From Vittaforma corneae ATCC 50505 (lineage: Eukaryota > Microsporidia > Nosematidae): a stretch of 55,887 nucleotides of DNA. The stretch spans positions 305,988-361,874 of the forward strand of contig NW_006889834.1 of the NCBI RefSeq assembly GCF_000231115.1. Reading direction: 5' to 3'. Within the stretch, counting starts at the first letter, position 1. Each line of letters begins with the position of its first letter. Position numbers and translations under genes: made by a program. Under the pieces are notes generated by a model that had not been told where the DNA came from, did not search any database, and saw only the letters and a program-made list of their open reading frames with translations. This document shows positions 28,919 through 37,806 of the stretch, in pieces.

Positions 28919-30151
28919 ATGCATCACATCCAATATTCGGGTCTGCGCAGAAAGGACATGCAGATAGACACAATAGAGGGTCTTGAACAGTTTGATATCA
29001 ATGATTTCACTATAGTCAGGAATCCCACAAAATTTTTCAAAACTGTCGTGCAAAGGCTAAAAACAGCAAAAAATGTGTACATCGCATGTTTGTTCATGGG
29101 GCACAGTGGAAAAGCAGCTCACGTTGTGGACATCCTTGAATCAAGAATTAAAAACGGAAGAAACACAGTCATATGCCTTGATAAGGTTCAGCACCTGAGG
29201 TTTGGCGACTTCATCAAAGACATGAAAAGGAGAGAAATCTACGACAAGCTGCACTTTATTGACAGCAACCCCATTCCACTTCTGCCAAATGTCATAAAAG
29301 AGGCCCTGTCGGTGTTCCACGATAAGGTTTTTATATTTGATGACGAAGTGTGCATTACCGGTGCTAACTTGCATGATTTTTATTTTACGAGACGAATGGA
29401 TCGATACTATCTAATAAAACACAAGGCACTTTCTGACTATATTGTAAAAAATTTATTTGGAAAAGTACTGTCGGAAAAGAACACCCCCAGCATCAAAAAA
29501 GACAAAAACGGACATCCGCCGTTGGACTCTACAATCACAAGCAGAGATGATTTTCTGGATCTATTTAGGCCGGAAACAGCCCCATTCACGAAGATTATCC
29601 ACTATTCTCATTCGAAAGAGCTCCAGATCTTAAAGGCTGTGCTTTCGCTAGGTTTTGAAAAGATCTACATTTCAACCCCGTACTTAAACTTTCCAAGCCA
29701 TTACATCAAACTACTCAAAACATGCTGCTGCACAATCTTCACGGTTAACCCAAAATGCAACACATTTACCAACTTTGGATGGTTTGGGCGAGTATTAACA
29801 GATATCTATTCATACAGTACATTTAAGACTAGCCAATGTCTGCCACGGTCAAAAATATTTGAGTTTAGCCGAGAGGGCTACAGCTTCCATGCCAAAGGGA
29901 TCTGGTGTATAAATGATGATTTTGGGATAACAGTTATAGGCTCATCAAACTATAACAGAAGAAGCCACAACAGAGATCACGAGTCAGGATGGCTGATGGT
30001 TTCAAACAACAAAAGAACCATTAGGAAGTGGATGGGTGAAATTGAAAGTTTCCGTAAAAACAGCGTCTACCTGAGTAAGCATGGGCTGCTGCGTAGAGAG
30101 TTTATGCTAATTTCGATACTGCTCTTTTACATACTTAATAAATTCCTATGA
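28919..30151 (+). CDS. PGS1: CDP-diacylglycerol-glycerol-3-phosphate 3-phosphatidyltransferase (PGS1)
   Basis: A 410-residue phospholipase-D superfamily enzyme that makes phosphatidylglycerophosphate from CDP-diacylglycerol and glycerol-3-phosphate, the committed step to cardiolipin in the mitochondrial inner membrane. Two HKD-type sites are present: FHDKVFIFDDEVCITGANL with FTRRMDRY, and SFHAKGIWC...GSSNYNRRSHNRDHESGW, the latter typical of eukaryotic PGS1 rather than phospholipase D. The last 15 residues (MLISILLFYILNKFL) form a hydrophobic tail that could anchor the enzyme. No mitochondrial presequence is obvious. ATGs at 28919 and 28958 are both possible starts. Confidence 0.8.
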   Translation: MHHIQYSGLRRKDMQIDTIEGLEQFDINDFTIVRNPTKFFKTVVQRLKTAKNVYIACLFMGHSGKAAHVVDILESRIKNGRNTVICLDKVQHLRFGDFIKDMKRREIYDKLHFIDSNPIPLLPNVIKEALSVFHDKVFIFDDEVCITGANLHDFYFTRRMDRYYLIKHKALSDYIVKNLFGKVLSEKNTPSIKKDKNGHPPLDSTITSRDDFLDLFRPETAPFTKIIHYSHSKELQILKAVLSLGFEKIYISTPYLNFPSHYIKLLKTCCCTIFTVNPKCNTFTNFGWFGRVLTDIYSYSTFKTSQCLPRSKIFEFSREGYSFHAKGIWCINDDFGITVIGSSNYNRRSHNRDHESGWLMVSNNKRTIRKWMGEIESFRKNSVYLSKHGLLRREFMLISILLFYILNKFL

Positions 30152-30301
30152 TATTACAAGAATGGCATGGTATAGTTCAATTGGCTATCAACCATCATTA
30201 AAGCTTTTTAATCCACTAAGCAAGCATTTTGTCTAAATAATCTTTATCAAGTACTGTACCATCATGCCTGTAGCTAGCTATTCTCTGATTTCTCATGCAT
30301 G

Positions 30302-32473
30302 CTATTTTGCCACAAACCGGTTGATTGGCTCCTGAAGATCGCTAAGTAAAACTTCAAGGCAGTGGCCCATATATTCATTTTTAAGACTGAATAGCTCATA
30401 GAAAACCACATACTTCGGATGTGCTGACAACAGCCCGTCCCTCGGGTGGATATAGCATTCAACGTCGCCAAAGATTGTTTTATAGCCATTTTCAGATATC
30501 TTAGCAGCCTTCATAAAAAATCCTGTGCAAAATGCCCTCTCAATACTCAAGCTTGTATCCGAGCAGTGTGGAAATAGCCTCAGAATTTGTGCTCTGACAT
30601 TGAGTATTTGGACCATTGTTTTGATATTAAGAAAGTTTTTTCTTAAAAACCCAAACGAAAATTTTGACTGTTCCCAGCTATAAAATATTACAAGAAATGA
30701 GTAAAAGTCGCCCTTTGGGTGTGAAAAGTACGACCTCGCAGACTTGTAGCGCCTATATTCTGGATGATCCGACCTTAGTTCAAGAAATGGTGTCTGGTAC
30801 TCGAGAAATGCTGATATCGTGGCAACTGCATTCAGACAGCCAATTCTCTTGGCTGCAACAAGACTGATTGCAGTTTCAGGCTCCAGAGGAATATTTGCAA
30901 GCTCTCTCCCAAAGTCTGTGATCACTCCGTTCTTATCAATCGCTCGTATATAATACAAAAACAATTCTGCTTGATTTATACTCTCCAGTGACGGCGCATC
31001 AATAAAATCAAAATTTTCAACATCAGTGATTCCAAGGCTTTTCATAGACAGAACTGTTGAATGCAGCTTAGACCTGAGAATTTCAGGCATAGGATTGTCT
31101 GCCATCTGCAAATACCTGCTATAGCTGTAGATTCTAAACACCTTTCCGGGCTGTGTTCTTCCAGCCCTGCCGGCCCTTTGCTTAGCTTGTGCCTTTGAGA
31201 TTTCGATCAGATCGAGAGAATCAATGGCATTGCAGGCATAGTACCTCTTGGCCTTAAACACTCCACTGTCGACCACAAACTTTATGTTTTCGATAGTGAT
31301 CGATGTCTCGGCAATGTTTGTGCTCAATATTATCTTTCTGGCACTATGCTGGAATACTAAATCCTGCTCCTCAGGTGGCATGGTTGAAAAAAGTTTTAGA
31401 ATAACCACATCGGCACCTGAGAGCTTGCCGGAAAGTATAAAATGTGCACGCTCAATCTCGTCCTGGCCAGTTAAAAACACAAGAACGTCTCCGTCCCTTT
31501 CTCGTTCAATGATCGCCTGTGCTGTTCTTATACACACTGAAAGATAGTCGTCGCAGTCGTACTTTAAATAAAAATACTCAATGTTGTATGATCTGTGCTT
31601 GATAGTAACCAATGGACATTGGAAGTACTCAACAAACCTTTCTGTGTTGAGCGTGGCACTCATTATTAATAGCCTAGTCCTGGCCTTCTCGCTTTGCAAA
31701 GCCCTCTTGATGAATCCAAGCAGAAAGTCAATATTCACTGTTCTCTCATGTGCCTCGTCAATCACAATCAAATCGTATCCCGCTATTTTCTTCATATTTT
31801 TCTTTTTTCTATGGCTGTGCATAAGCCTCACCTGCTTTGAATATATTTCTTTGATTAAAACCCCATCAGTTGCAAACTTGAGTCTTGTTTTTGAAGAGGT
31901 TTTGTCATCAAACCTAACTGTGTATCCGACTTTAGACCCAAGATCACATCCTACATCACCAGCTACTTTTCTAGCTACACTGATGGCTGCAAGCCTCCTT
32001 GGCTGTGTGCAAACAATTTTGCGGTACTCATCCATCAGCATTCTTGGAATTTTAGTTGTCTTCCCACATCCAGTATTACCCTGCACAATTACCACTCTAC
32101 TGTTTTTCAATGCACTCTTGATTTCACCAATCTTGTCGTCGATTGTCTCTTCGATTTGAGTATCATCGGCTATTTCGACAATGTGCTCAAACTCATCAAT
32201 CCCCAATGGACCAGCGCAGATGTCTGCTGCATTTTCGGGCATGTCTTCAACATTTTCGCTTTTTGAAAAGTATCTCTTGAACCTGTCAGCCTCTTCAACT
32301 TCACATTTTATAGTGTCTAATTTTGTCAGTTCCTTCACAAGATCATCCATCTCCTTTAATTTCACCGGATCATCTGAATAGCTTTCAACCGTCTTCTTTA
32401 GTTTATGTTTAATCCTTTTCTTTAATTTATCTTTCTTTCCATATGTAGTTTTCTTTGTTTTATTCTTGGTCAT
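30302..32473 (-). CDS. DEAH-box RNA helicase
   Basis: A 723-residue DExH helicase of the Prp22/Prp43/Dhr group. After a very basic N-terminus (KKTTYGKKDKLKKRIKHK) come motif I GNTGCGKTT, Ia TQPRRLAA, II DEAHER, III SATL, IV VLVFLTGQDEIE, V STNIAETSITI and VI QRAGRAGR, then a winged-helix/ratchet region with LGITDVENFDFIDAP and a C-terminal OB fold ending near YVVFYELFSLKNEYM. An insertion of about 20 mainly basic residues (SHRKKKNMKK) sits just before the DEAH motif. Length is close to Dhr2 (735) and Prp43 (767). The basic N-terminus favours a ribosome-biogenesis role, but a splicing role cannot be excluded. Confidence 0.88.
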   Translation of the reverse strand: MTKNKTKKTTYGKKDKLKKRIKHKLKKTVESYSDDPVKLKEMDDLVKELTKLDTIKCEVEEADRFKRYFSKSENVEDMPENAADICAGPLGIDEFEHIVEIADDTQIEETIDDKIGEIKSALKNSRVVIVQGNTGCGKTTKIPRMLMDEYRKIVCTQPRRLAAISVARKVAGDVGCDLGSKVGYTVRFDDKTSSKTRLKFATDGVLIKEIYSKQVRLMHSHRKKKNMKKIAGYDLIVIDEAHERTVNIDFLLGFIKRALQSEKARTRLLIMSATLNTERFVEYFQCPLVTIKHRSYNIEYFYLKYDCDDYLSVCIRTAQAIIERERDGDVLVFLTGQDEIERAHFILSGKLSGADVVILKLFSTMPPEEQDLVFQHSARKIILSTNIAETSITIENIKFVVDSGVFKAKRYYACNAIDSLDLIEISKAQAKQRAGRAGRTQPGKVFRIYSYSRYLQMADNPMPEILRSKLHSTVLSMKSLGITDVENFDFIDAPSLESINQAELFLYYIRAIDKNGVITDFGRELANIPLEPETAISLVAAKRIGCLNAVATISAFLEYQTPFLELRSDHPEYRRYKSARSYFSHPKGDFYSFLVIFYSWEQSKFSFGFLRKNFLNIKTMVQILNVRAQILRLFPHCSDTSLSIERAFCTGFFMKAAKISENGYKTIFGDVECYIHPRDGLLSAHPKYVVFYELFSLKNEYMGHCLEVLLSDLQEPINRFVAK

Positions 32474-32799
32474 TCACTTTGAAATTTGCAGGATAGCAAA
32501 TAATGGAGTAGAGACTATGAATGCATTAAAAGATCACATAAAACACAAGCAGACCAAAAAGAAGTACTAATCCAAAACTCCAACGGATCCAAATCAGAAT
32601 TCACAGAATTAATTTATTAGACCAAGATGCCACAGAATGCCACAGAATGCCAGTCCTAACCACATCGTGCCTGTACGTTGTTGAGATGTCGGGCGAGTTA
32701 ATCGATGCTTTTTGCAAGCATGTGTCCAATGAGAGCTGGTTTGAGTTGCTGAAGCAGCACTTTACCAAAAGGATCGCATAGTTATGCAAGTATTATTGG
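32474..32799. other. Intergenic region with a decamer tandem repeat
   Basis: This 326-base stretch holds two and a half copies of ATGCCACAGA (32627-32653) followed by a 31-codon plus-strand frame (32686-32781). No homology is recognised for the frame and it has no upstream motif. Confidence 0.35.
32627..32653 (+). repeat. Short tandem repeat, unit ATGCCACAGA
   Basis: Two exact copies of the decamer and a partial third follow one another between the DEAH helicase and the AFF-like gene. Confidence 0.6.
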
Positions 32800-33372
32800 C
32801 TACATTCTTTTCTTAATGCCTTCCTCGATTCTCTCTATCGGAACTATCTCTATAGACTCTGGAGACTTTGAATCATAGTACACATCGAGGCCTTTAATAA
32901 CATCAATGACATAGCGGTAAAGACCTGCATCAATGTTCTTAGGCAGAAAATCAGCATCCTTGATCAGCTTGAATAGCTTTAAGTTGAACAATGCCCACTC
33001 TAGAGCCTTAGCAACCTGGCTACAGTTATATTTCCCAGCTTGCGAGTGAATATGCTCCGTAAACTTGATTACAAACTTGAGCATATTCAGATATACTTTC
33101 ATATCACTCTTGCTCATTTGGGCTTGTATTCTGAGATAGCAGAACAGAGACTCCAGGTACAACTGAACTGAATCTTTGCTGTTCGCAGCATCAGCCTCTG
33201 ATTTGAGCAACTTCGCCTGGACATGTAAAGGCTCTAATGGCCCATGAAATGAGTCTCGGGCAGAAATAAAAGATCCATATCCCTCTGGAGAAACCACGGG
33301 AGATGCGTATTCCTTGCTTGCACGCAGTTTCTCGATTTTTTTTGAGAGATTGCCATCATGCTTATTCTCCAT
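32800..33372 (-). CDS. Helical protein with possible AFF/Ebp1 C-terminal homology domain
   Basis: A 190-residue protein starting at the ATG at 33372 (two earlier in-frame codons are not ATG). The segment from about residue 48 to 160 is a run of helices: AKLLKSEADAANSKDSV, LYLESLFCYLRIQAQM, LNMLKFVIKFTEHIHSQ and ALEWALFNLKLFKLIKD. The order and spacing resemble the C-terminal homology domain of AFF proteins ('AK.LKH.ADA', a fi.c.n.me helix, then 'LCYR.L.LLY.R.FKLKKD'), known in animals and in fission yeast Ebp1, scaffold of the super elongation complex. This is a by-eye match only. Without it the protein would be called hypothetical. Confidence 0.55.
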   Translation of the reverse strand: MENKHDGNLSKKIEKLRASKEYASPVVSPEGYGSFISARDSFHGPLEPLHVQAKLLKSEADAANSKDSVQLYLESLFCYLRIQAQMSKSDMKVYLNMLKFVIKFTEHIHSQAGKYNCSQVAKALEWALFNLKLFKLIKDADFLPKNIDAGLYRYVIDVIKGLDVYYDSKSPESIEIVPIERIEEGIKKRM

Positions 33373-33533
33373 CACCAACTTCCGGGGTTGAGAAAACTAA
33401 ATTTGCTTTCCTTCTAGAACAATATGGGAAAATACAAAATTTTAAAAGCAAAGCTTATGAAATTGGATATTGAATTGACACAGAAACGTACGAGTACCAA
33501 CGTGTGCCAAGTAAAACCTGCAAGTACTATTCT

Positions 33534-33794
33534 TTATTCTTTGGAACTCAGAAACTTATACGCCTGAAGTATTATACTTTGAATATACGGTGATCCTCTG
33601 TTTTTTACAGAATTGGCACTGTACATCTTCGTGAATTTTGACTCTAGCTCCTTGCTTTTGAACTGAGCACCAAGTCCCAGAATTTTAGCCGCTTCAGAAC
33701 GCGTCATCCGATTGGGAAAGAGAATTTCCTGGATGGTTTTGGCTGCTGCTGACTTAAAGGCCTTCGCTAGTCCAACAAGCATCTTTATTGGCAT
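33534..33794 (-). CDS. PAM16: Presequence translocase-associated motor subunit PAM16/TIM16-like
   Basis: An 86-residue protein matching PAM16 (TIM16, Magmas), the degenerate J-like partner that holds PAM18 near mitochondrial Hsp70 at the inner-membrane import channel. MTRSEAAKILGLGAQFKSKELESKF corresponds to the family's 'MTL.EA..IL.l......e.i...y' helix II; the HPD motif is absent as expected (AQFKSKE region), and GSPYIQSIILQAYKFL matches 'GGSFYLQSKV.RAKE.L'. The N-terminal 20 residues are mildly hydrophobic (MPIKMLVGLAKAFKSAAAKT), like the family's membrane-associated helix. Length is short against yeast Pam16 (149). The stop TAA lies inside AATAAA. The mitosomal Hsp70 it should serve is also in this window. 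Confidence 0.75.
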   Translation of the reverse strand: MPIKMLVGLAKAFKSAAAKTIQEILFPNRMTRSEAAKILGLGAQFKSKELESKFTKMYSANSVKNRGSPYIQSIILQAYKFLSSKE

Positions 33795-33928
33795 CTGGAT
33801 GGCTGGGGGATGTTCTGAATCGTAGAGACTAACTAGGCAAAAGGTTGTTGAAATAAATAAGCTTGTTTATTTAAAATGATAGTAAAGATCTGGCAGCAAT
33901 AGGCCTCAAGAAGGCAAAGGATTTTTGC

Positions 33929-34919
33929 TTATATCTCATAGCAGTCACAGATATCCTTTTTATATTGCTTGGCAAACAAGTGATCAAAAGTGTAATGGTT
34001 AAAGAAACTGCATGCAGAATCAAATGGATAGGTAGTGGTTGGATGGTATGTAACGAGGTGGTCTTCCTCTATGTCACTTTCTATTGGCAGGTTTCTGGTG
34101 GAGTATTTGTTGGCAATACTTTTTAGTTTGGCAATTCTACCGTTGTGATCCTGACTTCTGGCAACTTTAAGAATTTCAGCTTTCTCAGGCAAAAAACACC
34201 ATCCAAAAACTATGAAGTTTGTAGCATCTGAGATGCAAACACTATTATCGCCGATGTTCAGGCAGTACTCGTTTGGATATCCGTCTCTTTTTCTAACAGC
34301 ATTCCGAAGATCAAGCGTGTCTAAGATGCTTTCGTTTGTGGAAACCTCATTGAAAAAGATCGAAAAAGCCTCAAATGCCTTAAAACTGATCAATTTTGTG
34401 TTGTGTCCTAACAGTTGGATGTAGTTTTGAATATTGAAAAACAGCTTGCAATTGACGATGATATTAAGTTGCTTAGGTATTAGCCCAGGCCCCGAGCTAA
34501 ACAACAGGTCTCTTGCGAGCACTGGTCTATTTTTGATATATTCGTAAACCTCTTCAGATTGAAAGCTGGCATCTTCTTCTATCCGCTTTTTGATGCTTTG
34601 GTCCAAAAAATCAATACTAAACGAGTTAAGGTATCCTAGAACTGAATATCTCGTGGTTGTACGCTTGAAATACTTCTGTAGGTATTTTCTACGAATAAAC
34701 TCCTCCCTAACATTGAGCAGGGCTGCTATGTCAAAGACACAGGCTACTATGTTCCTATTTTTTGCGGTTTTTAATGCTTTGATCAAGGGCTTTATGTATA
34801 TGGTATGGTCGTCTTCTGTCTTTAGAAACTCCTTGGCAGCAGACACAAACGAATGAAAATTCAGACGGATCTCTGATTTCTGTGTTCATCTTGTGTATTT
34901 TTAGCAGATACTCTTTCAT
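33929..34919 (-). CDS. Hypothetical helical protein, one frameshift near the N-terminus
   Basis: The long frame (33929 to about 34890) has no ATG near its 5' end, while an overlapping frame supplies an N-terminus starting MKEYLLKIHKMNTEIRDPSEF at 34919. Removing one T from the T-run complementary to 34856-34859 joins them smoothly (EFHSFVSAAKEFL), giving about 329 residues. The protein is alpha-helical, with a stretch ISFKAFEAFSIFFNEVSTN that faintly recalls an MO25/Cab39 ARM repeat, but this is weak and no family is claimed. The start lies 31 bases from the divergent eIF2A start. Confidence 0.55.
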
Positions 34920-34950
34920 TAGGCCATGGGTTGAAAATTTTTTTACCCCA
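34920..34950. promoter_or_regulatory. 31-base divergent promoter
   Basis: Only 31 bases separate the ATG of eIF2A (34951, plus) from that of the minus-strand gene (34919). They contain one A4-T7 motif (34934-34944) and a CCCC directly before the eIF2A ATG. Both genes must share this element or initiate inside each other. Confidence 0.55.
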
Positions 34951-36406
34951 ATGCCAGTTTTAGCACTGTGCGAAAAAGGCCTGATAGTTGATGTTTTTGG
35001 TGAGCATCCTGTGATATTTAAGTGCCACGTGTTCGAGTGCAGAAAAGACTGCCTGGTCACGTATTTTTGCAATACTCTCAAGTTTATTAATCTTACAGAT
35101 CTGAGTGTACAAAAGGAAATAGGAGATTTCTGGTGTCTCAGTAATGCAGCTATCGGAAAATGGTAGACATCTGGGGATTTTGCTGCACAATAAGGACCTG
35201 CACGTATTCAAAAATGCCGTGGAGATCAGTGTGGTTCAGAATGTTGAGTTGTTTAGTATATCAGACAGTTTTTACAGCATTACAACAAAGGAGGAGACTA
35301 AGGTATTTAGCTTTGAAGAAAACACTGCGGTTTTTGAGTTTAAGTGTGCCGCAAAGTTCTTATTTTCCTTCAGCTCGCTTATCATCATGGTTACTGAAAA
35401 ATTAGAATGCCAAAAAATACTTGTTTTTAGAAACAACAAAGCCCATGCTATTTTATCGTTGCCCAATATCTACAGAGCAGTGGTTGAGAGTACAGAGAGC
35501 GAGAACCAATTTCTTCTACTTGTTGATACGGAGTACACAAAGAATAGCTACTATGCAGAGTCCTCTCTGTTTCTGTTGTCTTTTGCAGATGCCGATCAGG
35601 TGGCTGCATCGTGTGCCAAGAATGAGGGCTCCACAGACATATGCATCCCTGAATTGACAACAAGGTCAGAAGATTTTGTCGTCATTCAATATAGAGGCTT
35701 GAACAAAATACACAAGTCTGGATTTTTAAAAGATTCGTTCTATGTGTGCTTTGGCGACCAACCGGCATTGCTGTTCCAATTTGATCTAAAAGGCAAACTA
35801 CAGAAGAAGTATCCAAAATCAGTTAGAAACACAGCCATTTTCAACTCTAGGGAAAATAGACTCATAAATGCAGGTCTTGGCAACCTTCCGGGAACTATTG
35901 AGGTGTATTGCAACAGTGAATGCACGTGCTCCTTTGAAATGCTGGGTGCGTCTATTGTTTCGTGGCTAAATAACGACAGCTATTTTTTGGTTGCTATTAC
36001 AAACTACTTCAAATCTCAAAACAAAATAGTGATATATGATTATTATGGCAATGCTCTCGAGGAAATGGAATGCAAATCTCTCATAGATGTCCGTGTGTAT
36101 GGCCAGATAGAAAAGGAAGCAGCAGTGGATCCGCCAAAAGAAGCGGTGAAGATAAAGCCTGTATCTGCATATGTGCCTCCACACTTGCAGAACAAGATTG
36201 TTGAGTCAGCCAAGGCTAAGGAGCCTGCAAAGAAAGCGACGAGAACCAAGCGACGAGATAAAGAAGCCGTTGAGAAAGAGCTAAGCGAGTGTTTGAAGTT
36301 GAGAGAAAGACTTAGAAACGGCGAGGAGCTATCGCTAGAAGAGGAAAACAAGATATTCAAAATTAAGAGCCTTGAAGAGGAACTCAAGGTGCTATCGAGC
36401 AATTAA
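34951..36406 (+). CDS. Translation initiation factor eIF2A (WD-repeat), one frameshift
   Basis: This is eIF2A, a beta-propeller factor that can deliver initiator tRNA to 40S subunits. The first blade starts MPVLALCEKGLIVDVFGEHP; the later part has LSENGRHLGILLHNKDLHVF, the ALLFQFDLKGKL strand, the family hallmark INAGLGNLPGTIEVY, SIVSWLNNDSYFL and the C-terminal AYVPPHLQNK followed by a basic coiled-coil tail. Frame changes between 35122 and 35163, with an extra base in GG (35122-35123) or TTT (35127-35129); deleting one base gives a continuous first-to-second blade. About 485 residues against 589 in human. The A/T motif and CCCC mark the start. Confidence 0.8.
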
Positions 36407-36581
36407 ATTTATTAACATATCTAGTATAATTCACCAATGCATCTTTTGGTGGATTGGCCAGAAAGCGTACACACCAATCTTGGTAACGCTTCCTTTGGCG
36501 CACAGGAAAAGGCCTAGCCAGTGGCTTTTAACAGCAAAACTCGTGTTTCTTTGTTCTGTTTCCTCTTGAAAACACTCTTTT

Positions 36582-36588
36582 AAAATTT
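36582..36588 (+). promoter_or_regulatory. A/T start-proximal motif of PP1
   Basis: AAAATTT lies 19 bases before the PP1 ATG, followed by two CCC runs (TTCCCATTCCC). Confidence 0.45.
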
Positions 36589-36607
36589 ATTTTTCCCATT
36601 CCCTACA

Positions 36608-37549
36608 ATGGCACAGGAACTAAATGTGGATGCGATCATTGAGAAGCTACGTGCTGTGCACCGCAAAAAAGACAAAACCGTAAATTTGAGCGAGCAAGAA
36701 GTAATACAGCTCTGTAAAGAATCGCAGGGTATTTTTGAGCGACAGTCTGTCCTGCTTGAGATTAAGGCTCCTGTTAAAATATGTGGAGACATCCATGGAC
36801 AGTACGGAGATCTTCTCTCATTATTTGAGTTCGGCGGGTTTCCGCCAGAATCCAACTATCTTTTTCTGGGGGACTACGTTGACAGGGGAAGACAAAGCCT
36901 TGAATGCATCTGTCTACTTCTAGCATACAAAATCAAATATCCAAACAATTTTTTCTTATTAAGAGGAAACCACGAGTGCGCAAGTATTAACAGGATCTAC
37001 GGATTCTATGATGAATGCAAAAGACGATATTCCATCAACCTCTGGAAGATATTTACAGAATGCTTTGACTGGTTGCCAATAGCAGCATTGATTGATAGAC
37101 GTATTCTGTGCATGCACGGTGGAATATCACCTGATTTAAAGAGCCTGGATCAAATAAGGAGGATAAAGAGGCCAACGGATGTACCGGACAAAGGACTGCT
37201 GTGTGATCTGCTATGGAGCGATCCCGAGAAGAACATAGTTGGGTGGGGAGAGAATGATCGCGGTGTTTCTGTGACGTTTGGTGCAGACGTTGTTGAAGAC
37301 TTTCTTGAAATGGTCAATATTGATTTGATTTGTCGTGCACACCAGGTCGTTGAGGATGGATATGAATTTTTTGCAGACAAGGGTCTTGTGACGCTATTCA
37401 GCGCACCCAACTACTGTGGAGAGTTTGAGAACTCCGGTGTTATAATGAACGTAGATGAAAGGCTGTGCTGCAGTTTTCAGGTTTTAAAGCCGTCTGACCA
37501 GAGCGACACTAAGAAACAAAAGTTTTCAGTATCCCAAAGCAAGAAATAA
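36608..37549 (+). CDS. GLC7: Serine/threonine protein phosphatase PP1 catalytic subunit
   Basis: A 313-residue PPP-family phosphatase, closest to PP1/Glc7, which acts in mitosis, chromatin and metabolism through many targeting subunits. The three metal-binding motifs are GDIHGQ, GDYVDRG and RGNHE; further landmarks are [18 protein letters not shown] (here TECFDWLP), [32 protein letters not shown] and [14 protein letters not shown]. The RVxF-docking and C-terminal FQVLKP regions typical of PP1 rather than PP2A or PP2B are intact. The length is as in yeast Glc7 (312). The start is the first ATG. The TAA stop is inside AATAAA (37545-37550). Confidence 0.96.
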   Translation: MAQELNVDAIIEKLRAVHRKKDKTVNLSEQEVIQLCKESQGIFERQSVLLEIKAPVKICGDIHGQYGDLLSLFEFGGFPPESNYLFLGDYVDRGRQSLECICLLLAYKIKYPNNFFLLRGNHECASINRIYGFYDECKRRYSINLWKIFTECFDWLPIAALIDRRILCMHGGISPDLKSLDQIRRIKRPTDVPDKGLLCDLLWSDPEKNIVGWGENDRGVSVTFGADVVEDFLEMVNIDLICRAHQVVEDGYEFFADKGLVTLFSAPNYCGEFENSGVIMNVDERLCCSFQVLKPSDQSDTKKQKFSVSQSKK

Positions 37550-37793
37550 AGATTTTCATATTTAGGCATCTATGGTTTATTCTTGAGAGCCTGTGGACAG
37601 TCTTACGTTCCAGTCATATTCTGTGCCAGGATTTTTGATGTGTGGCTATAGCGTGAGCATCCAAAGCCTTTCCTTATCATGGGTGTTTTAGTACCGCCGA
37701 ATATGCGATGATTGTTCAATAGACTTGGATATATTCTACACTCCAATAAACATATGTTGAGTGGCCATATTGTTTACTGCTGATATTGTGGCT

Positions 37794-37801
37794 AAAAATT
37801 T
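37794..37801 (+). promoter_or_regulatory. A/T start-proximal motif of the SET gene
   Basis: AAAAATTT lies five bases before the ATG at 37807, supporting that start. Confidence 0.45.
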
Positions 37802-37806
37802 GCTCC

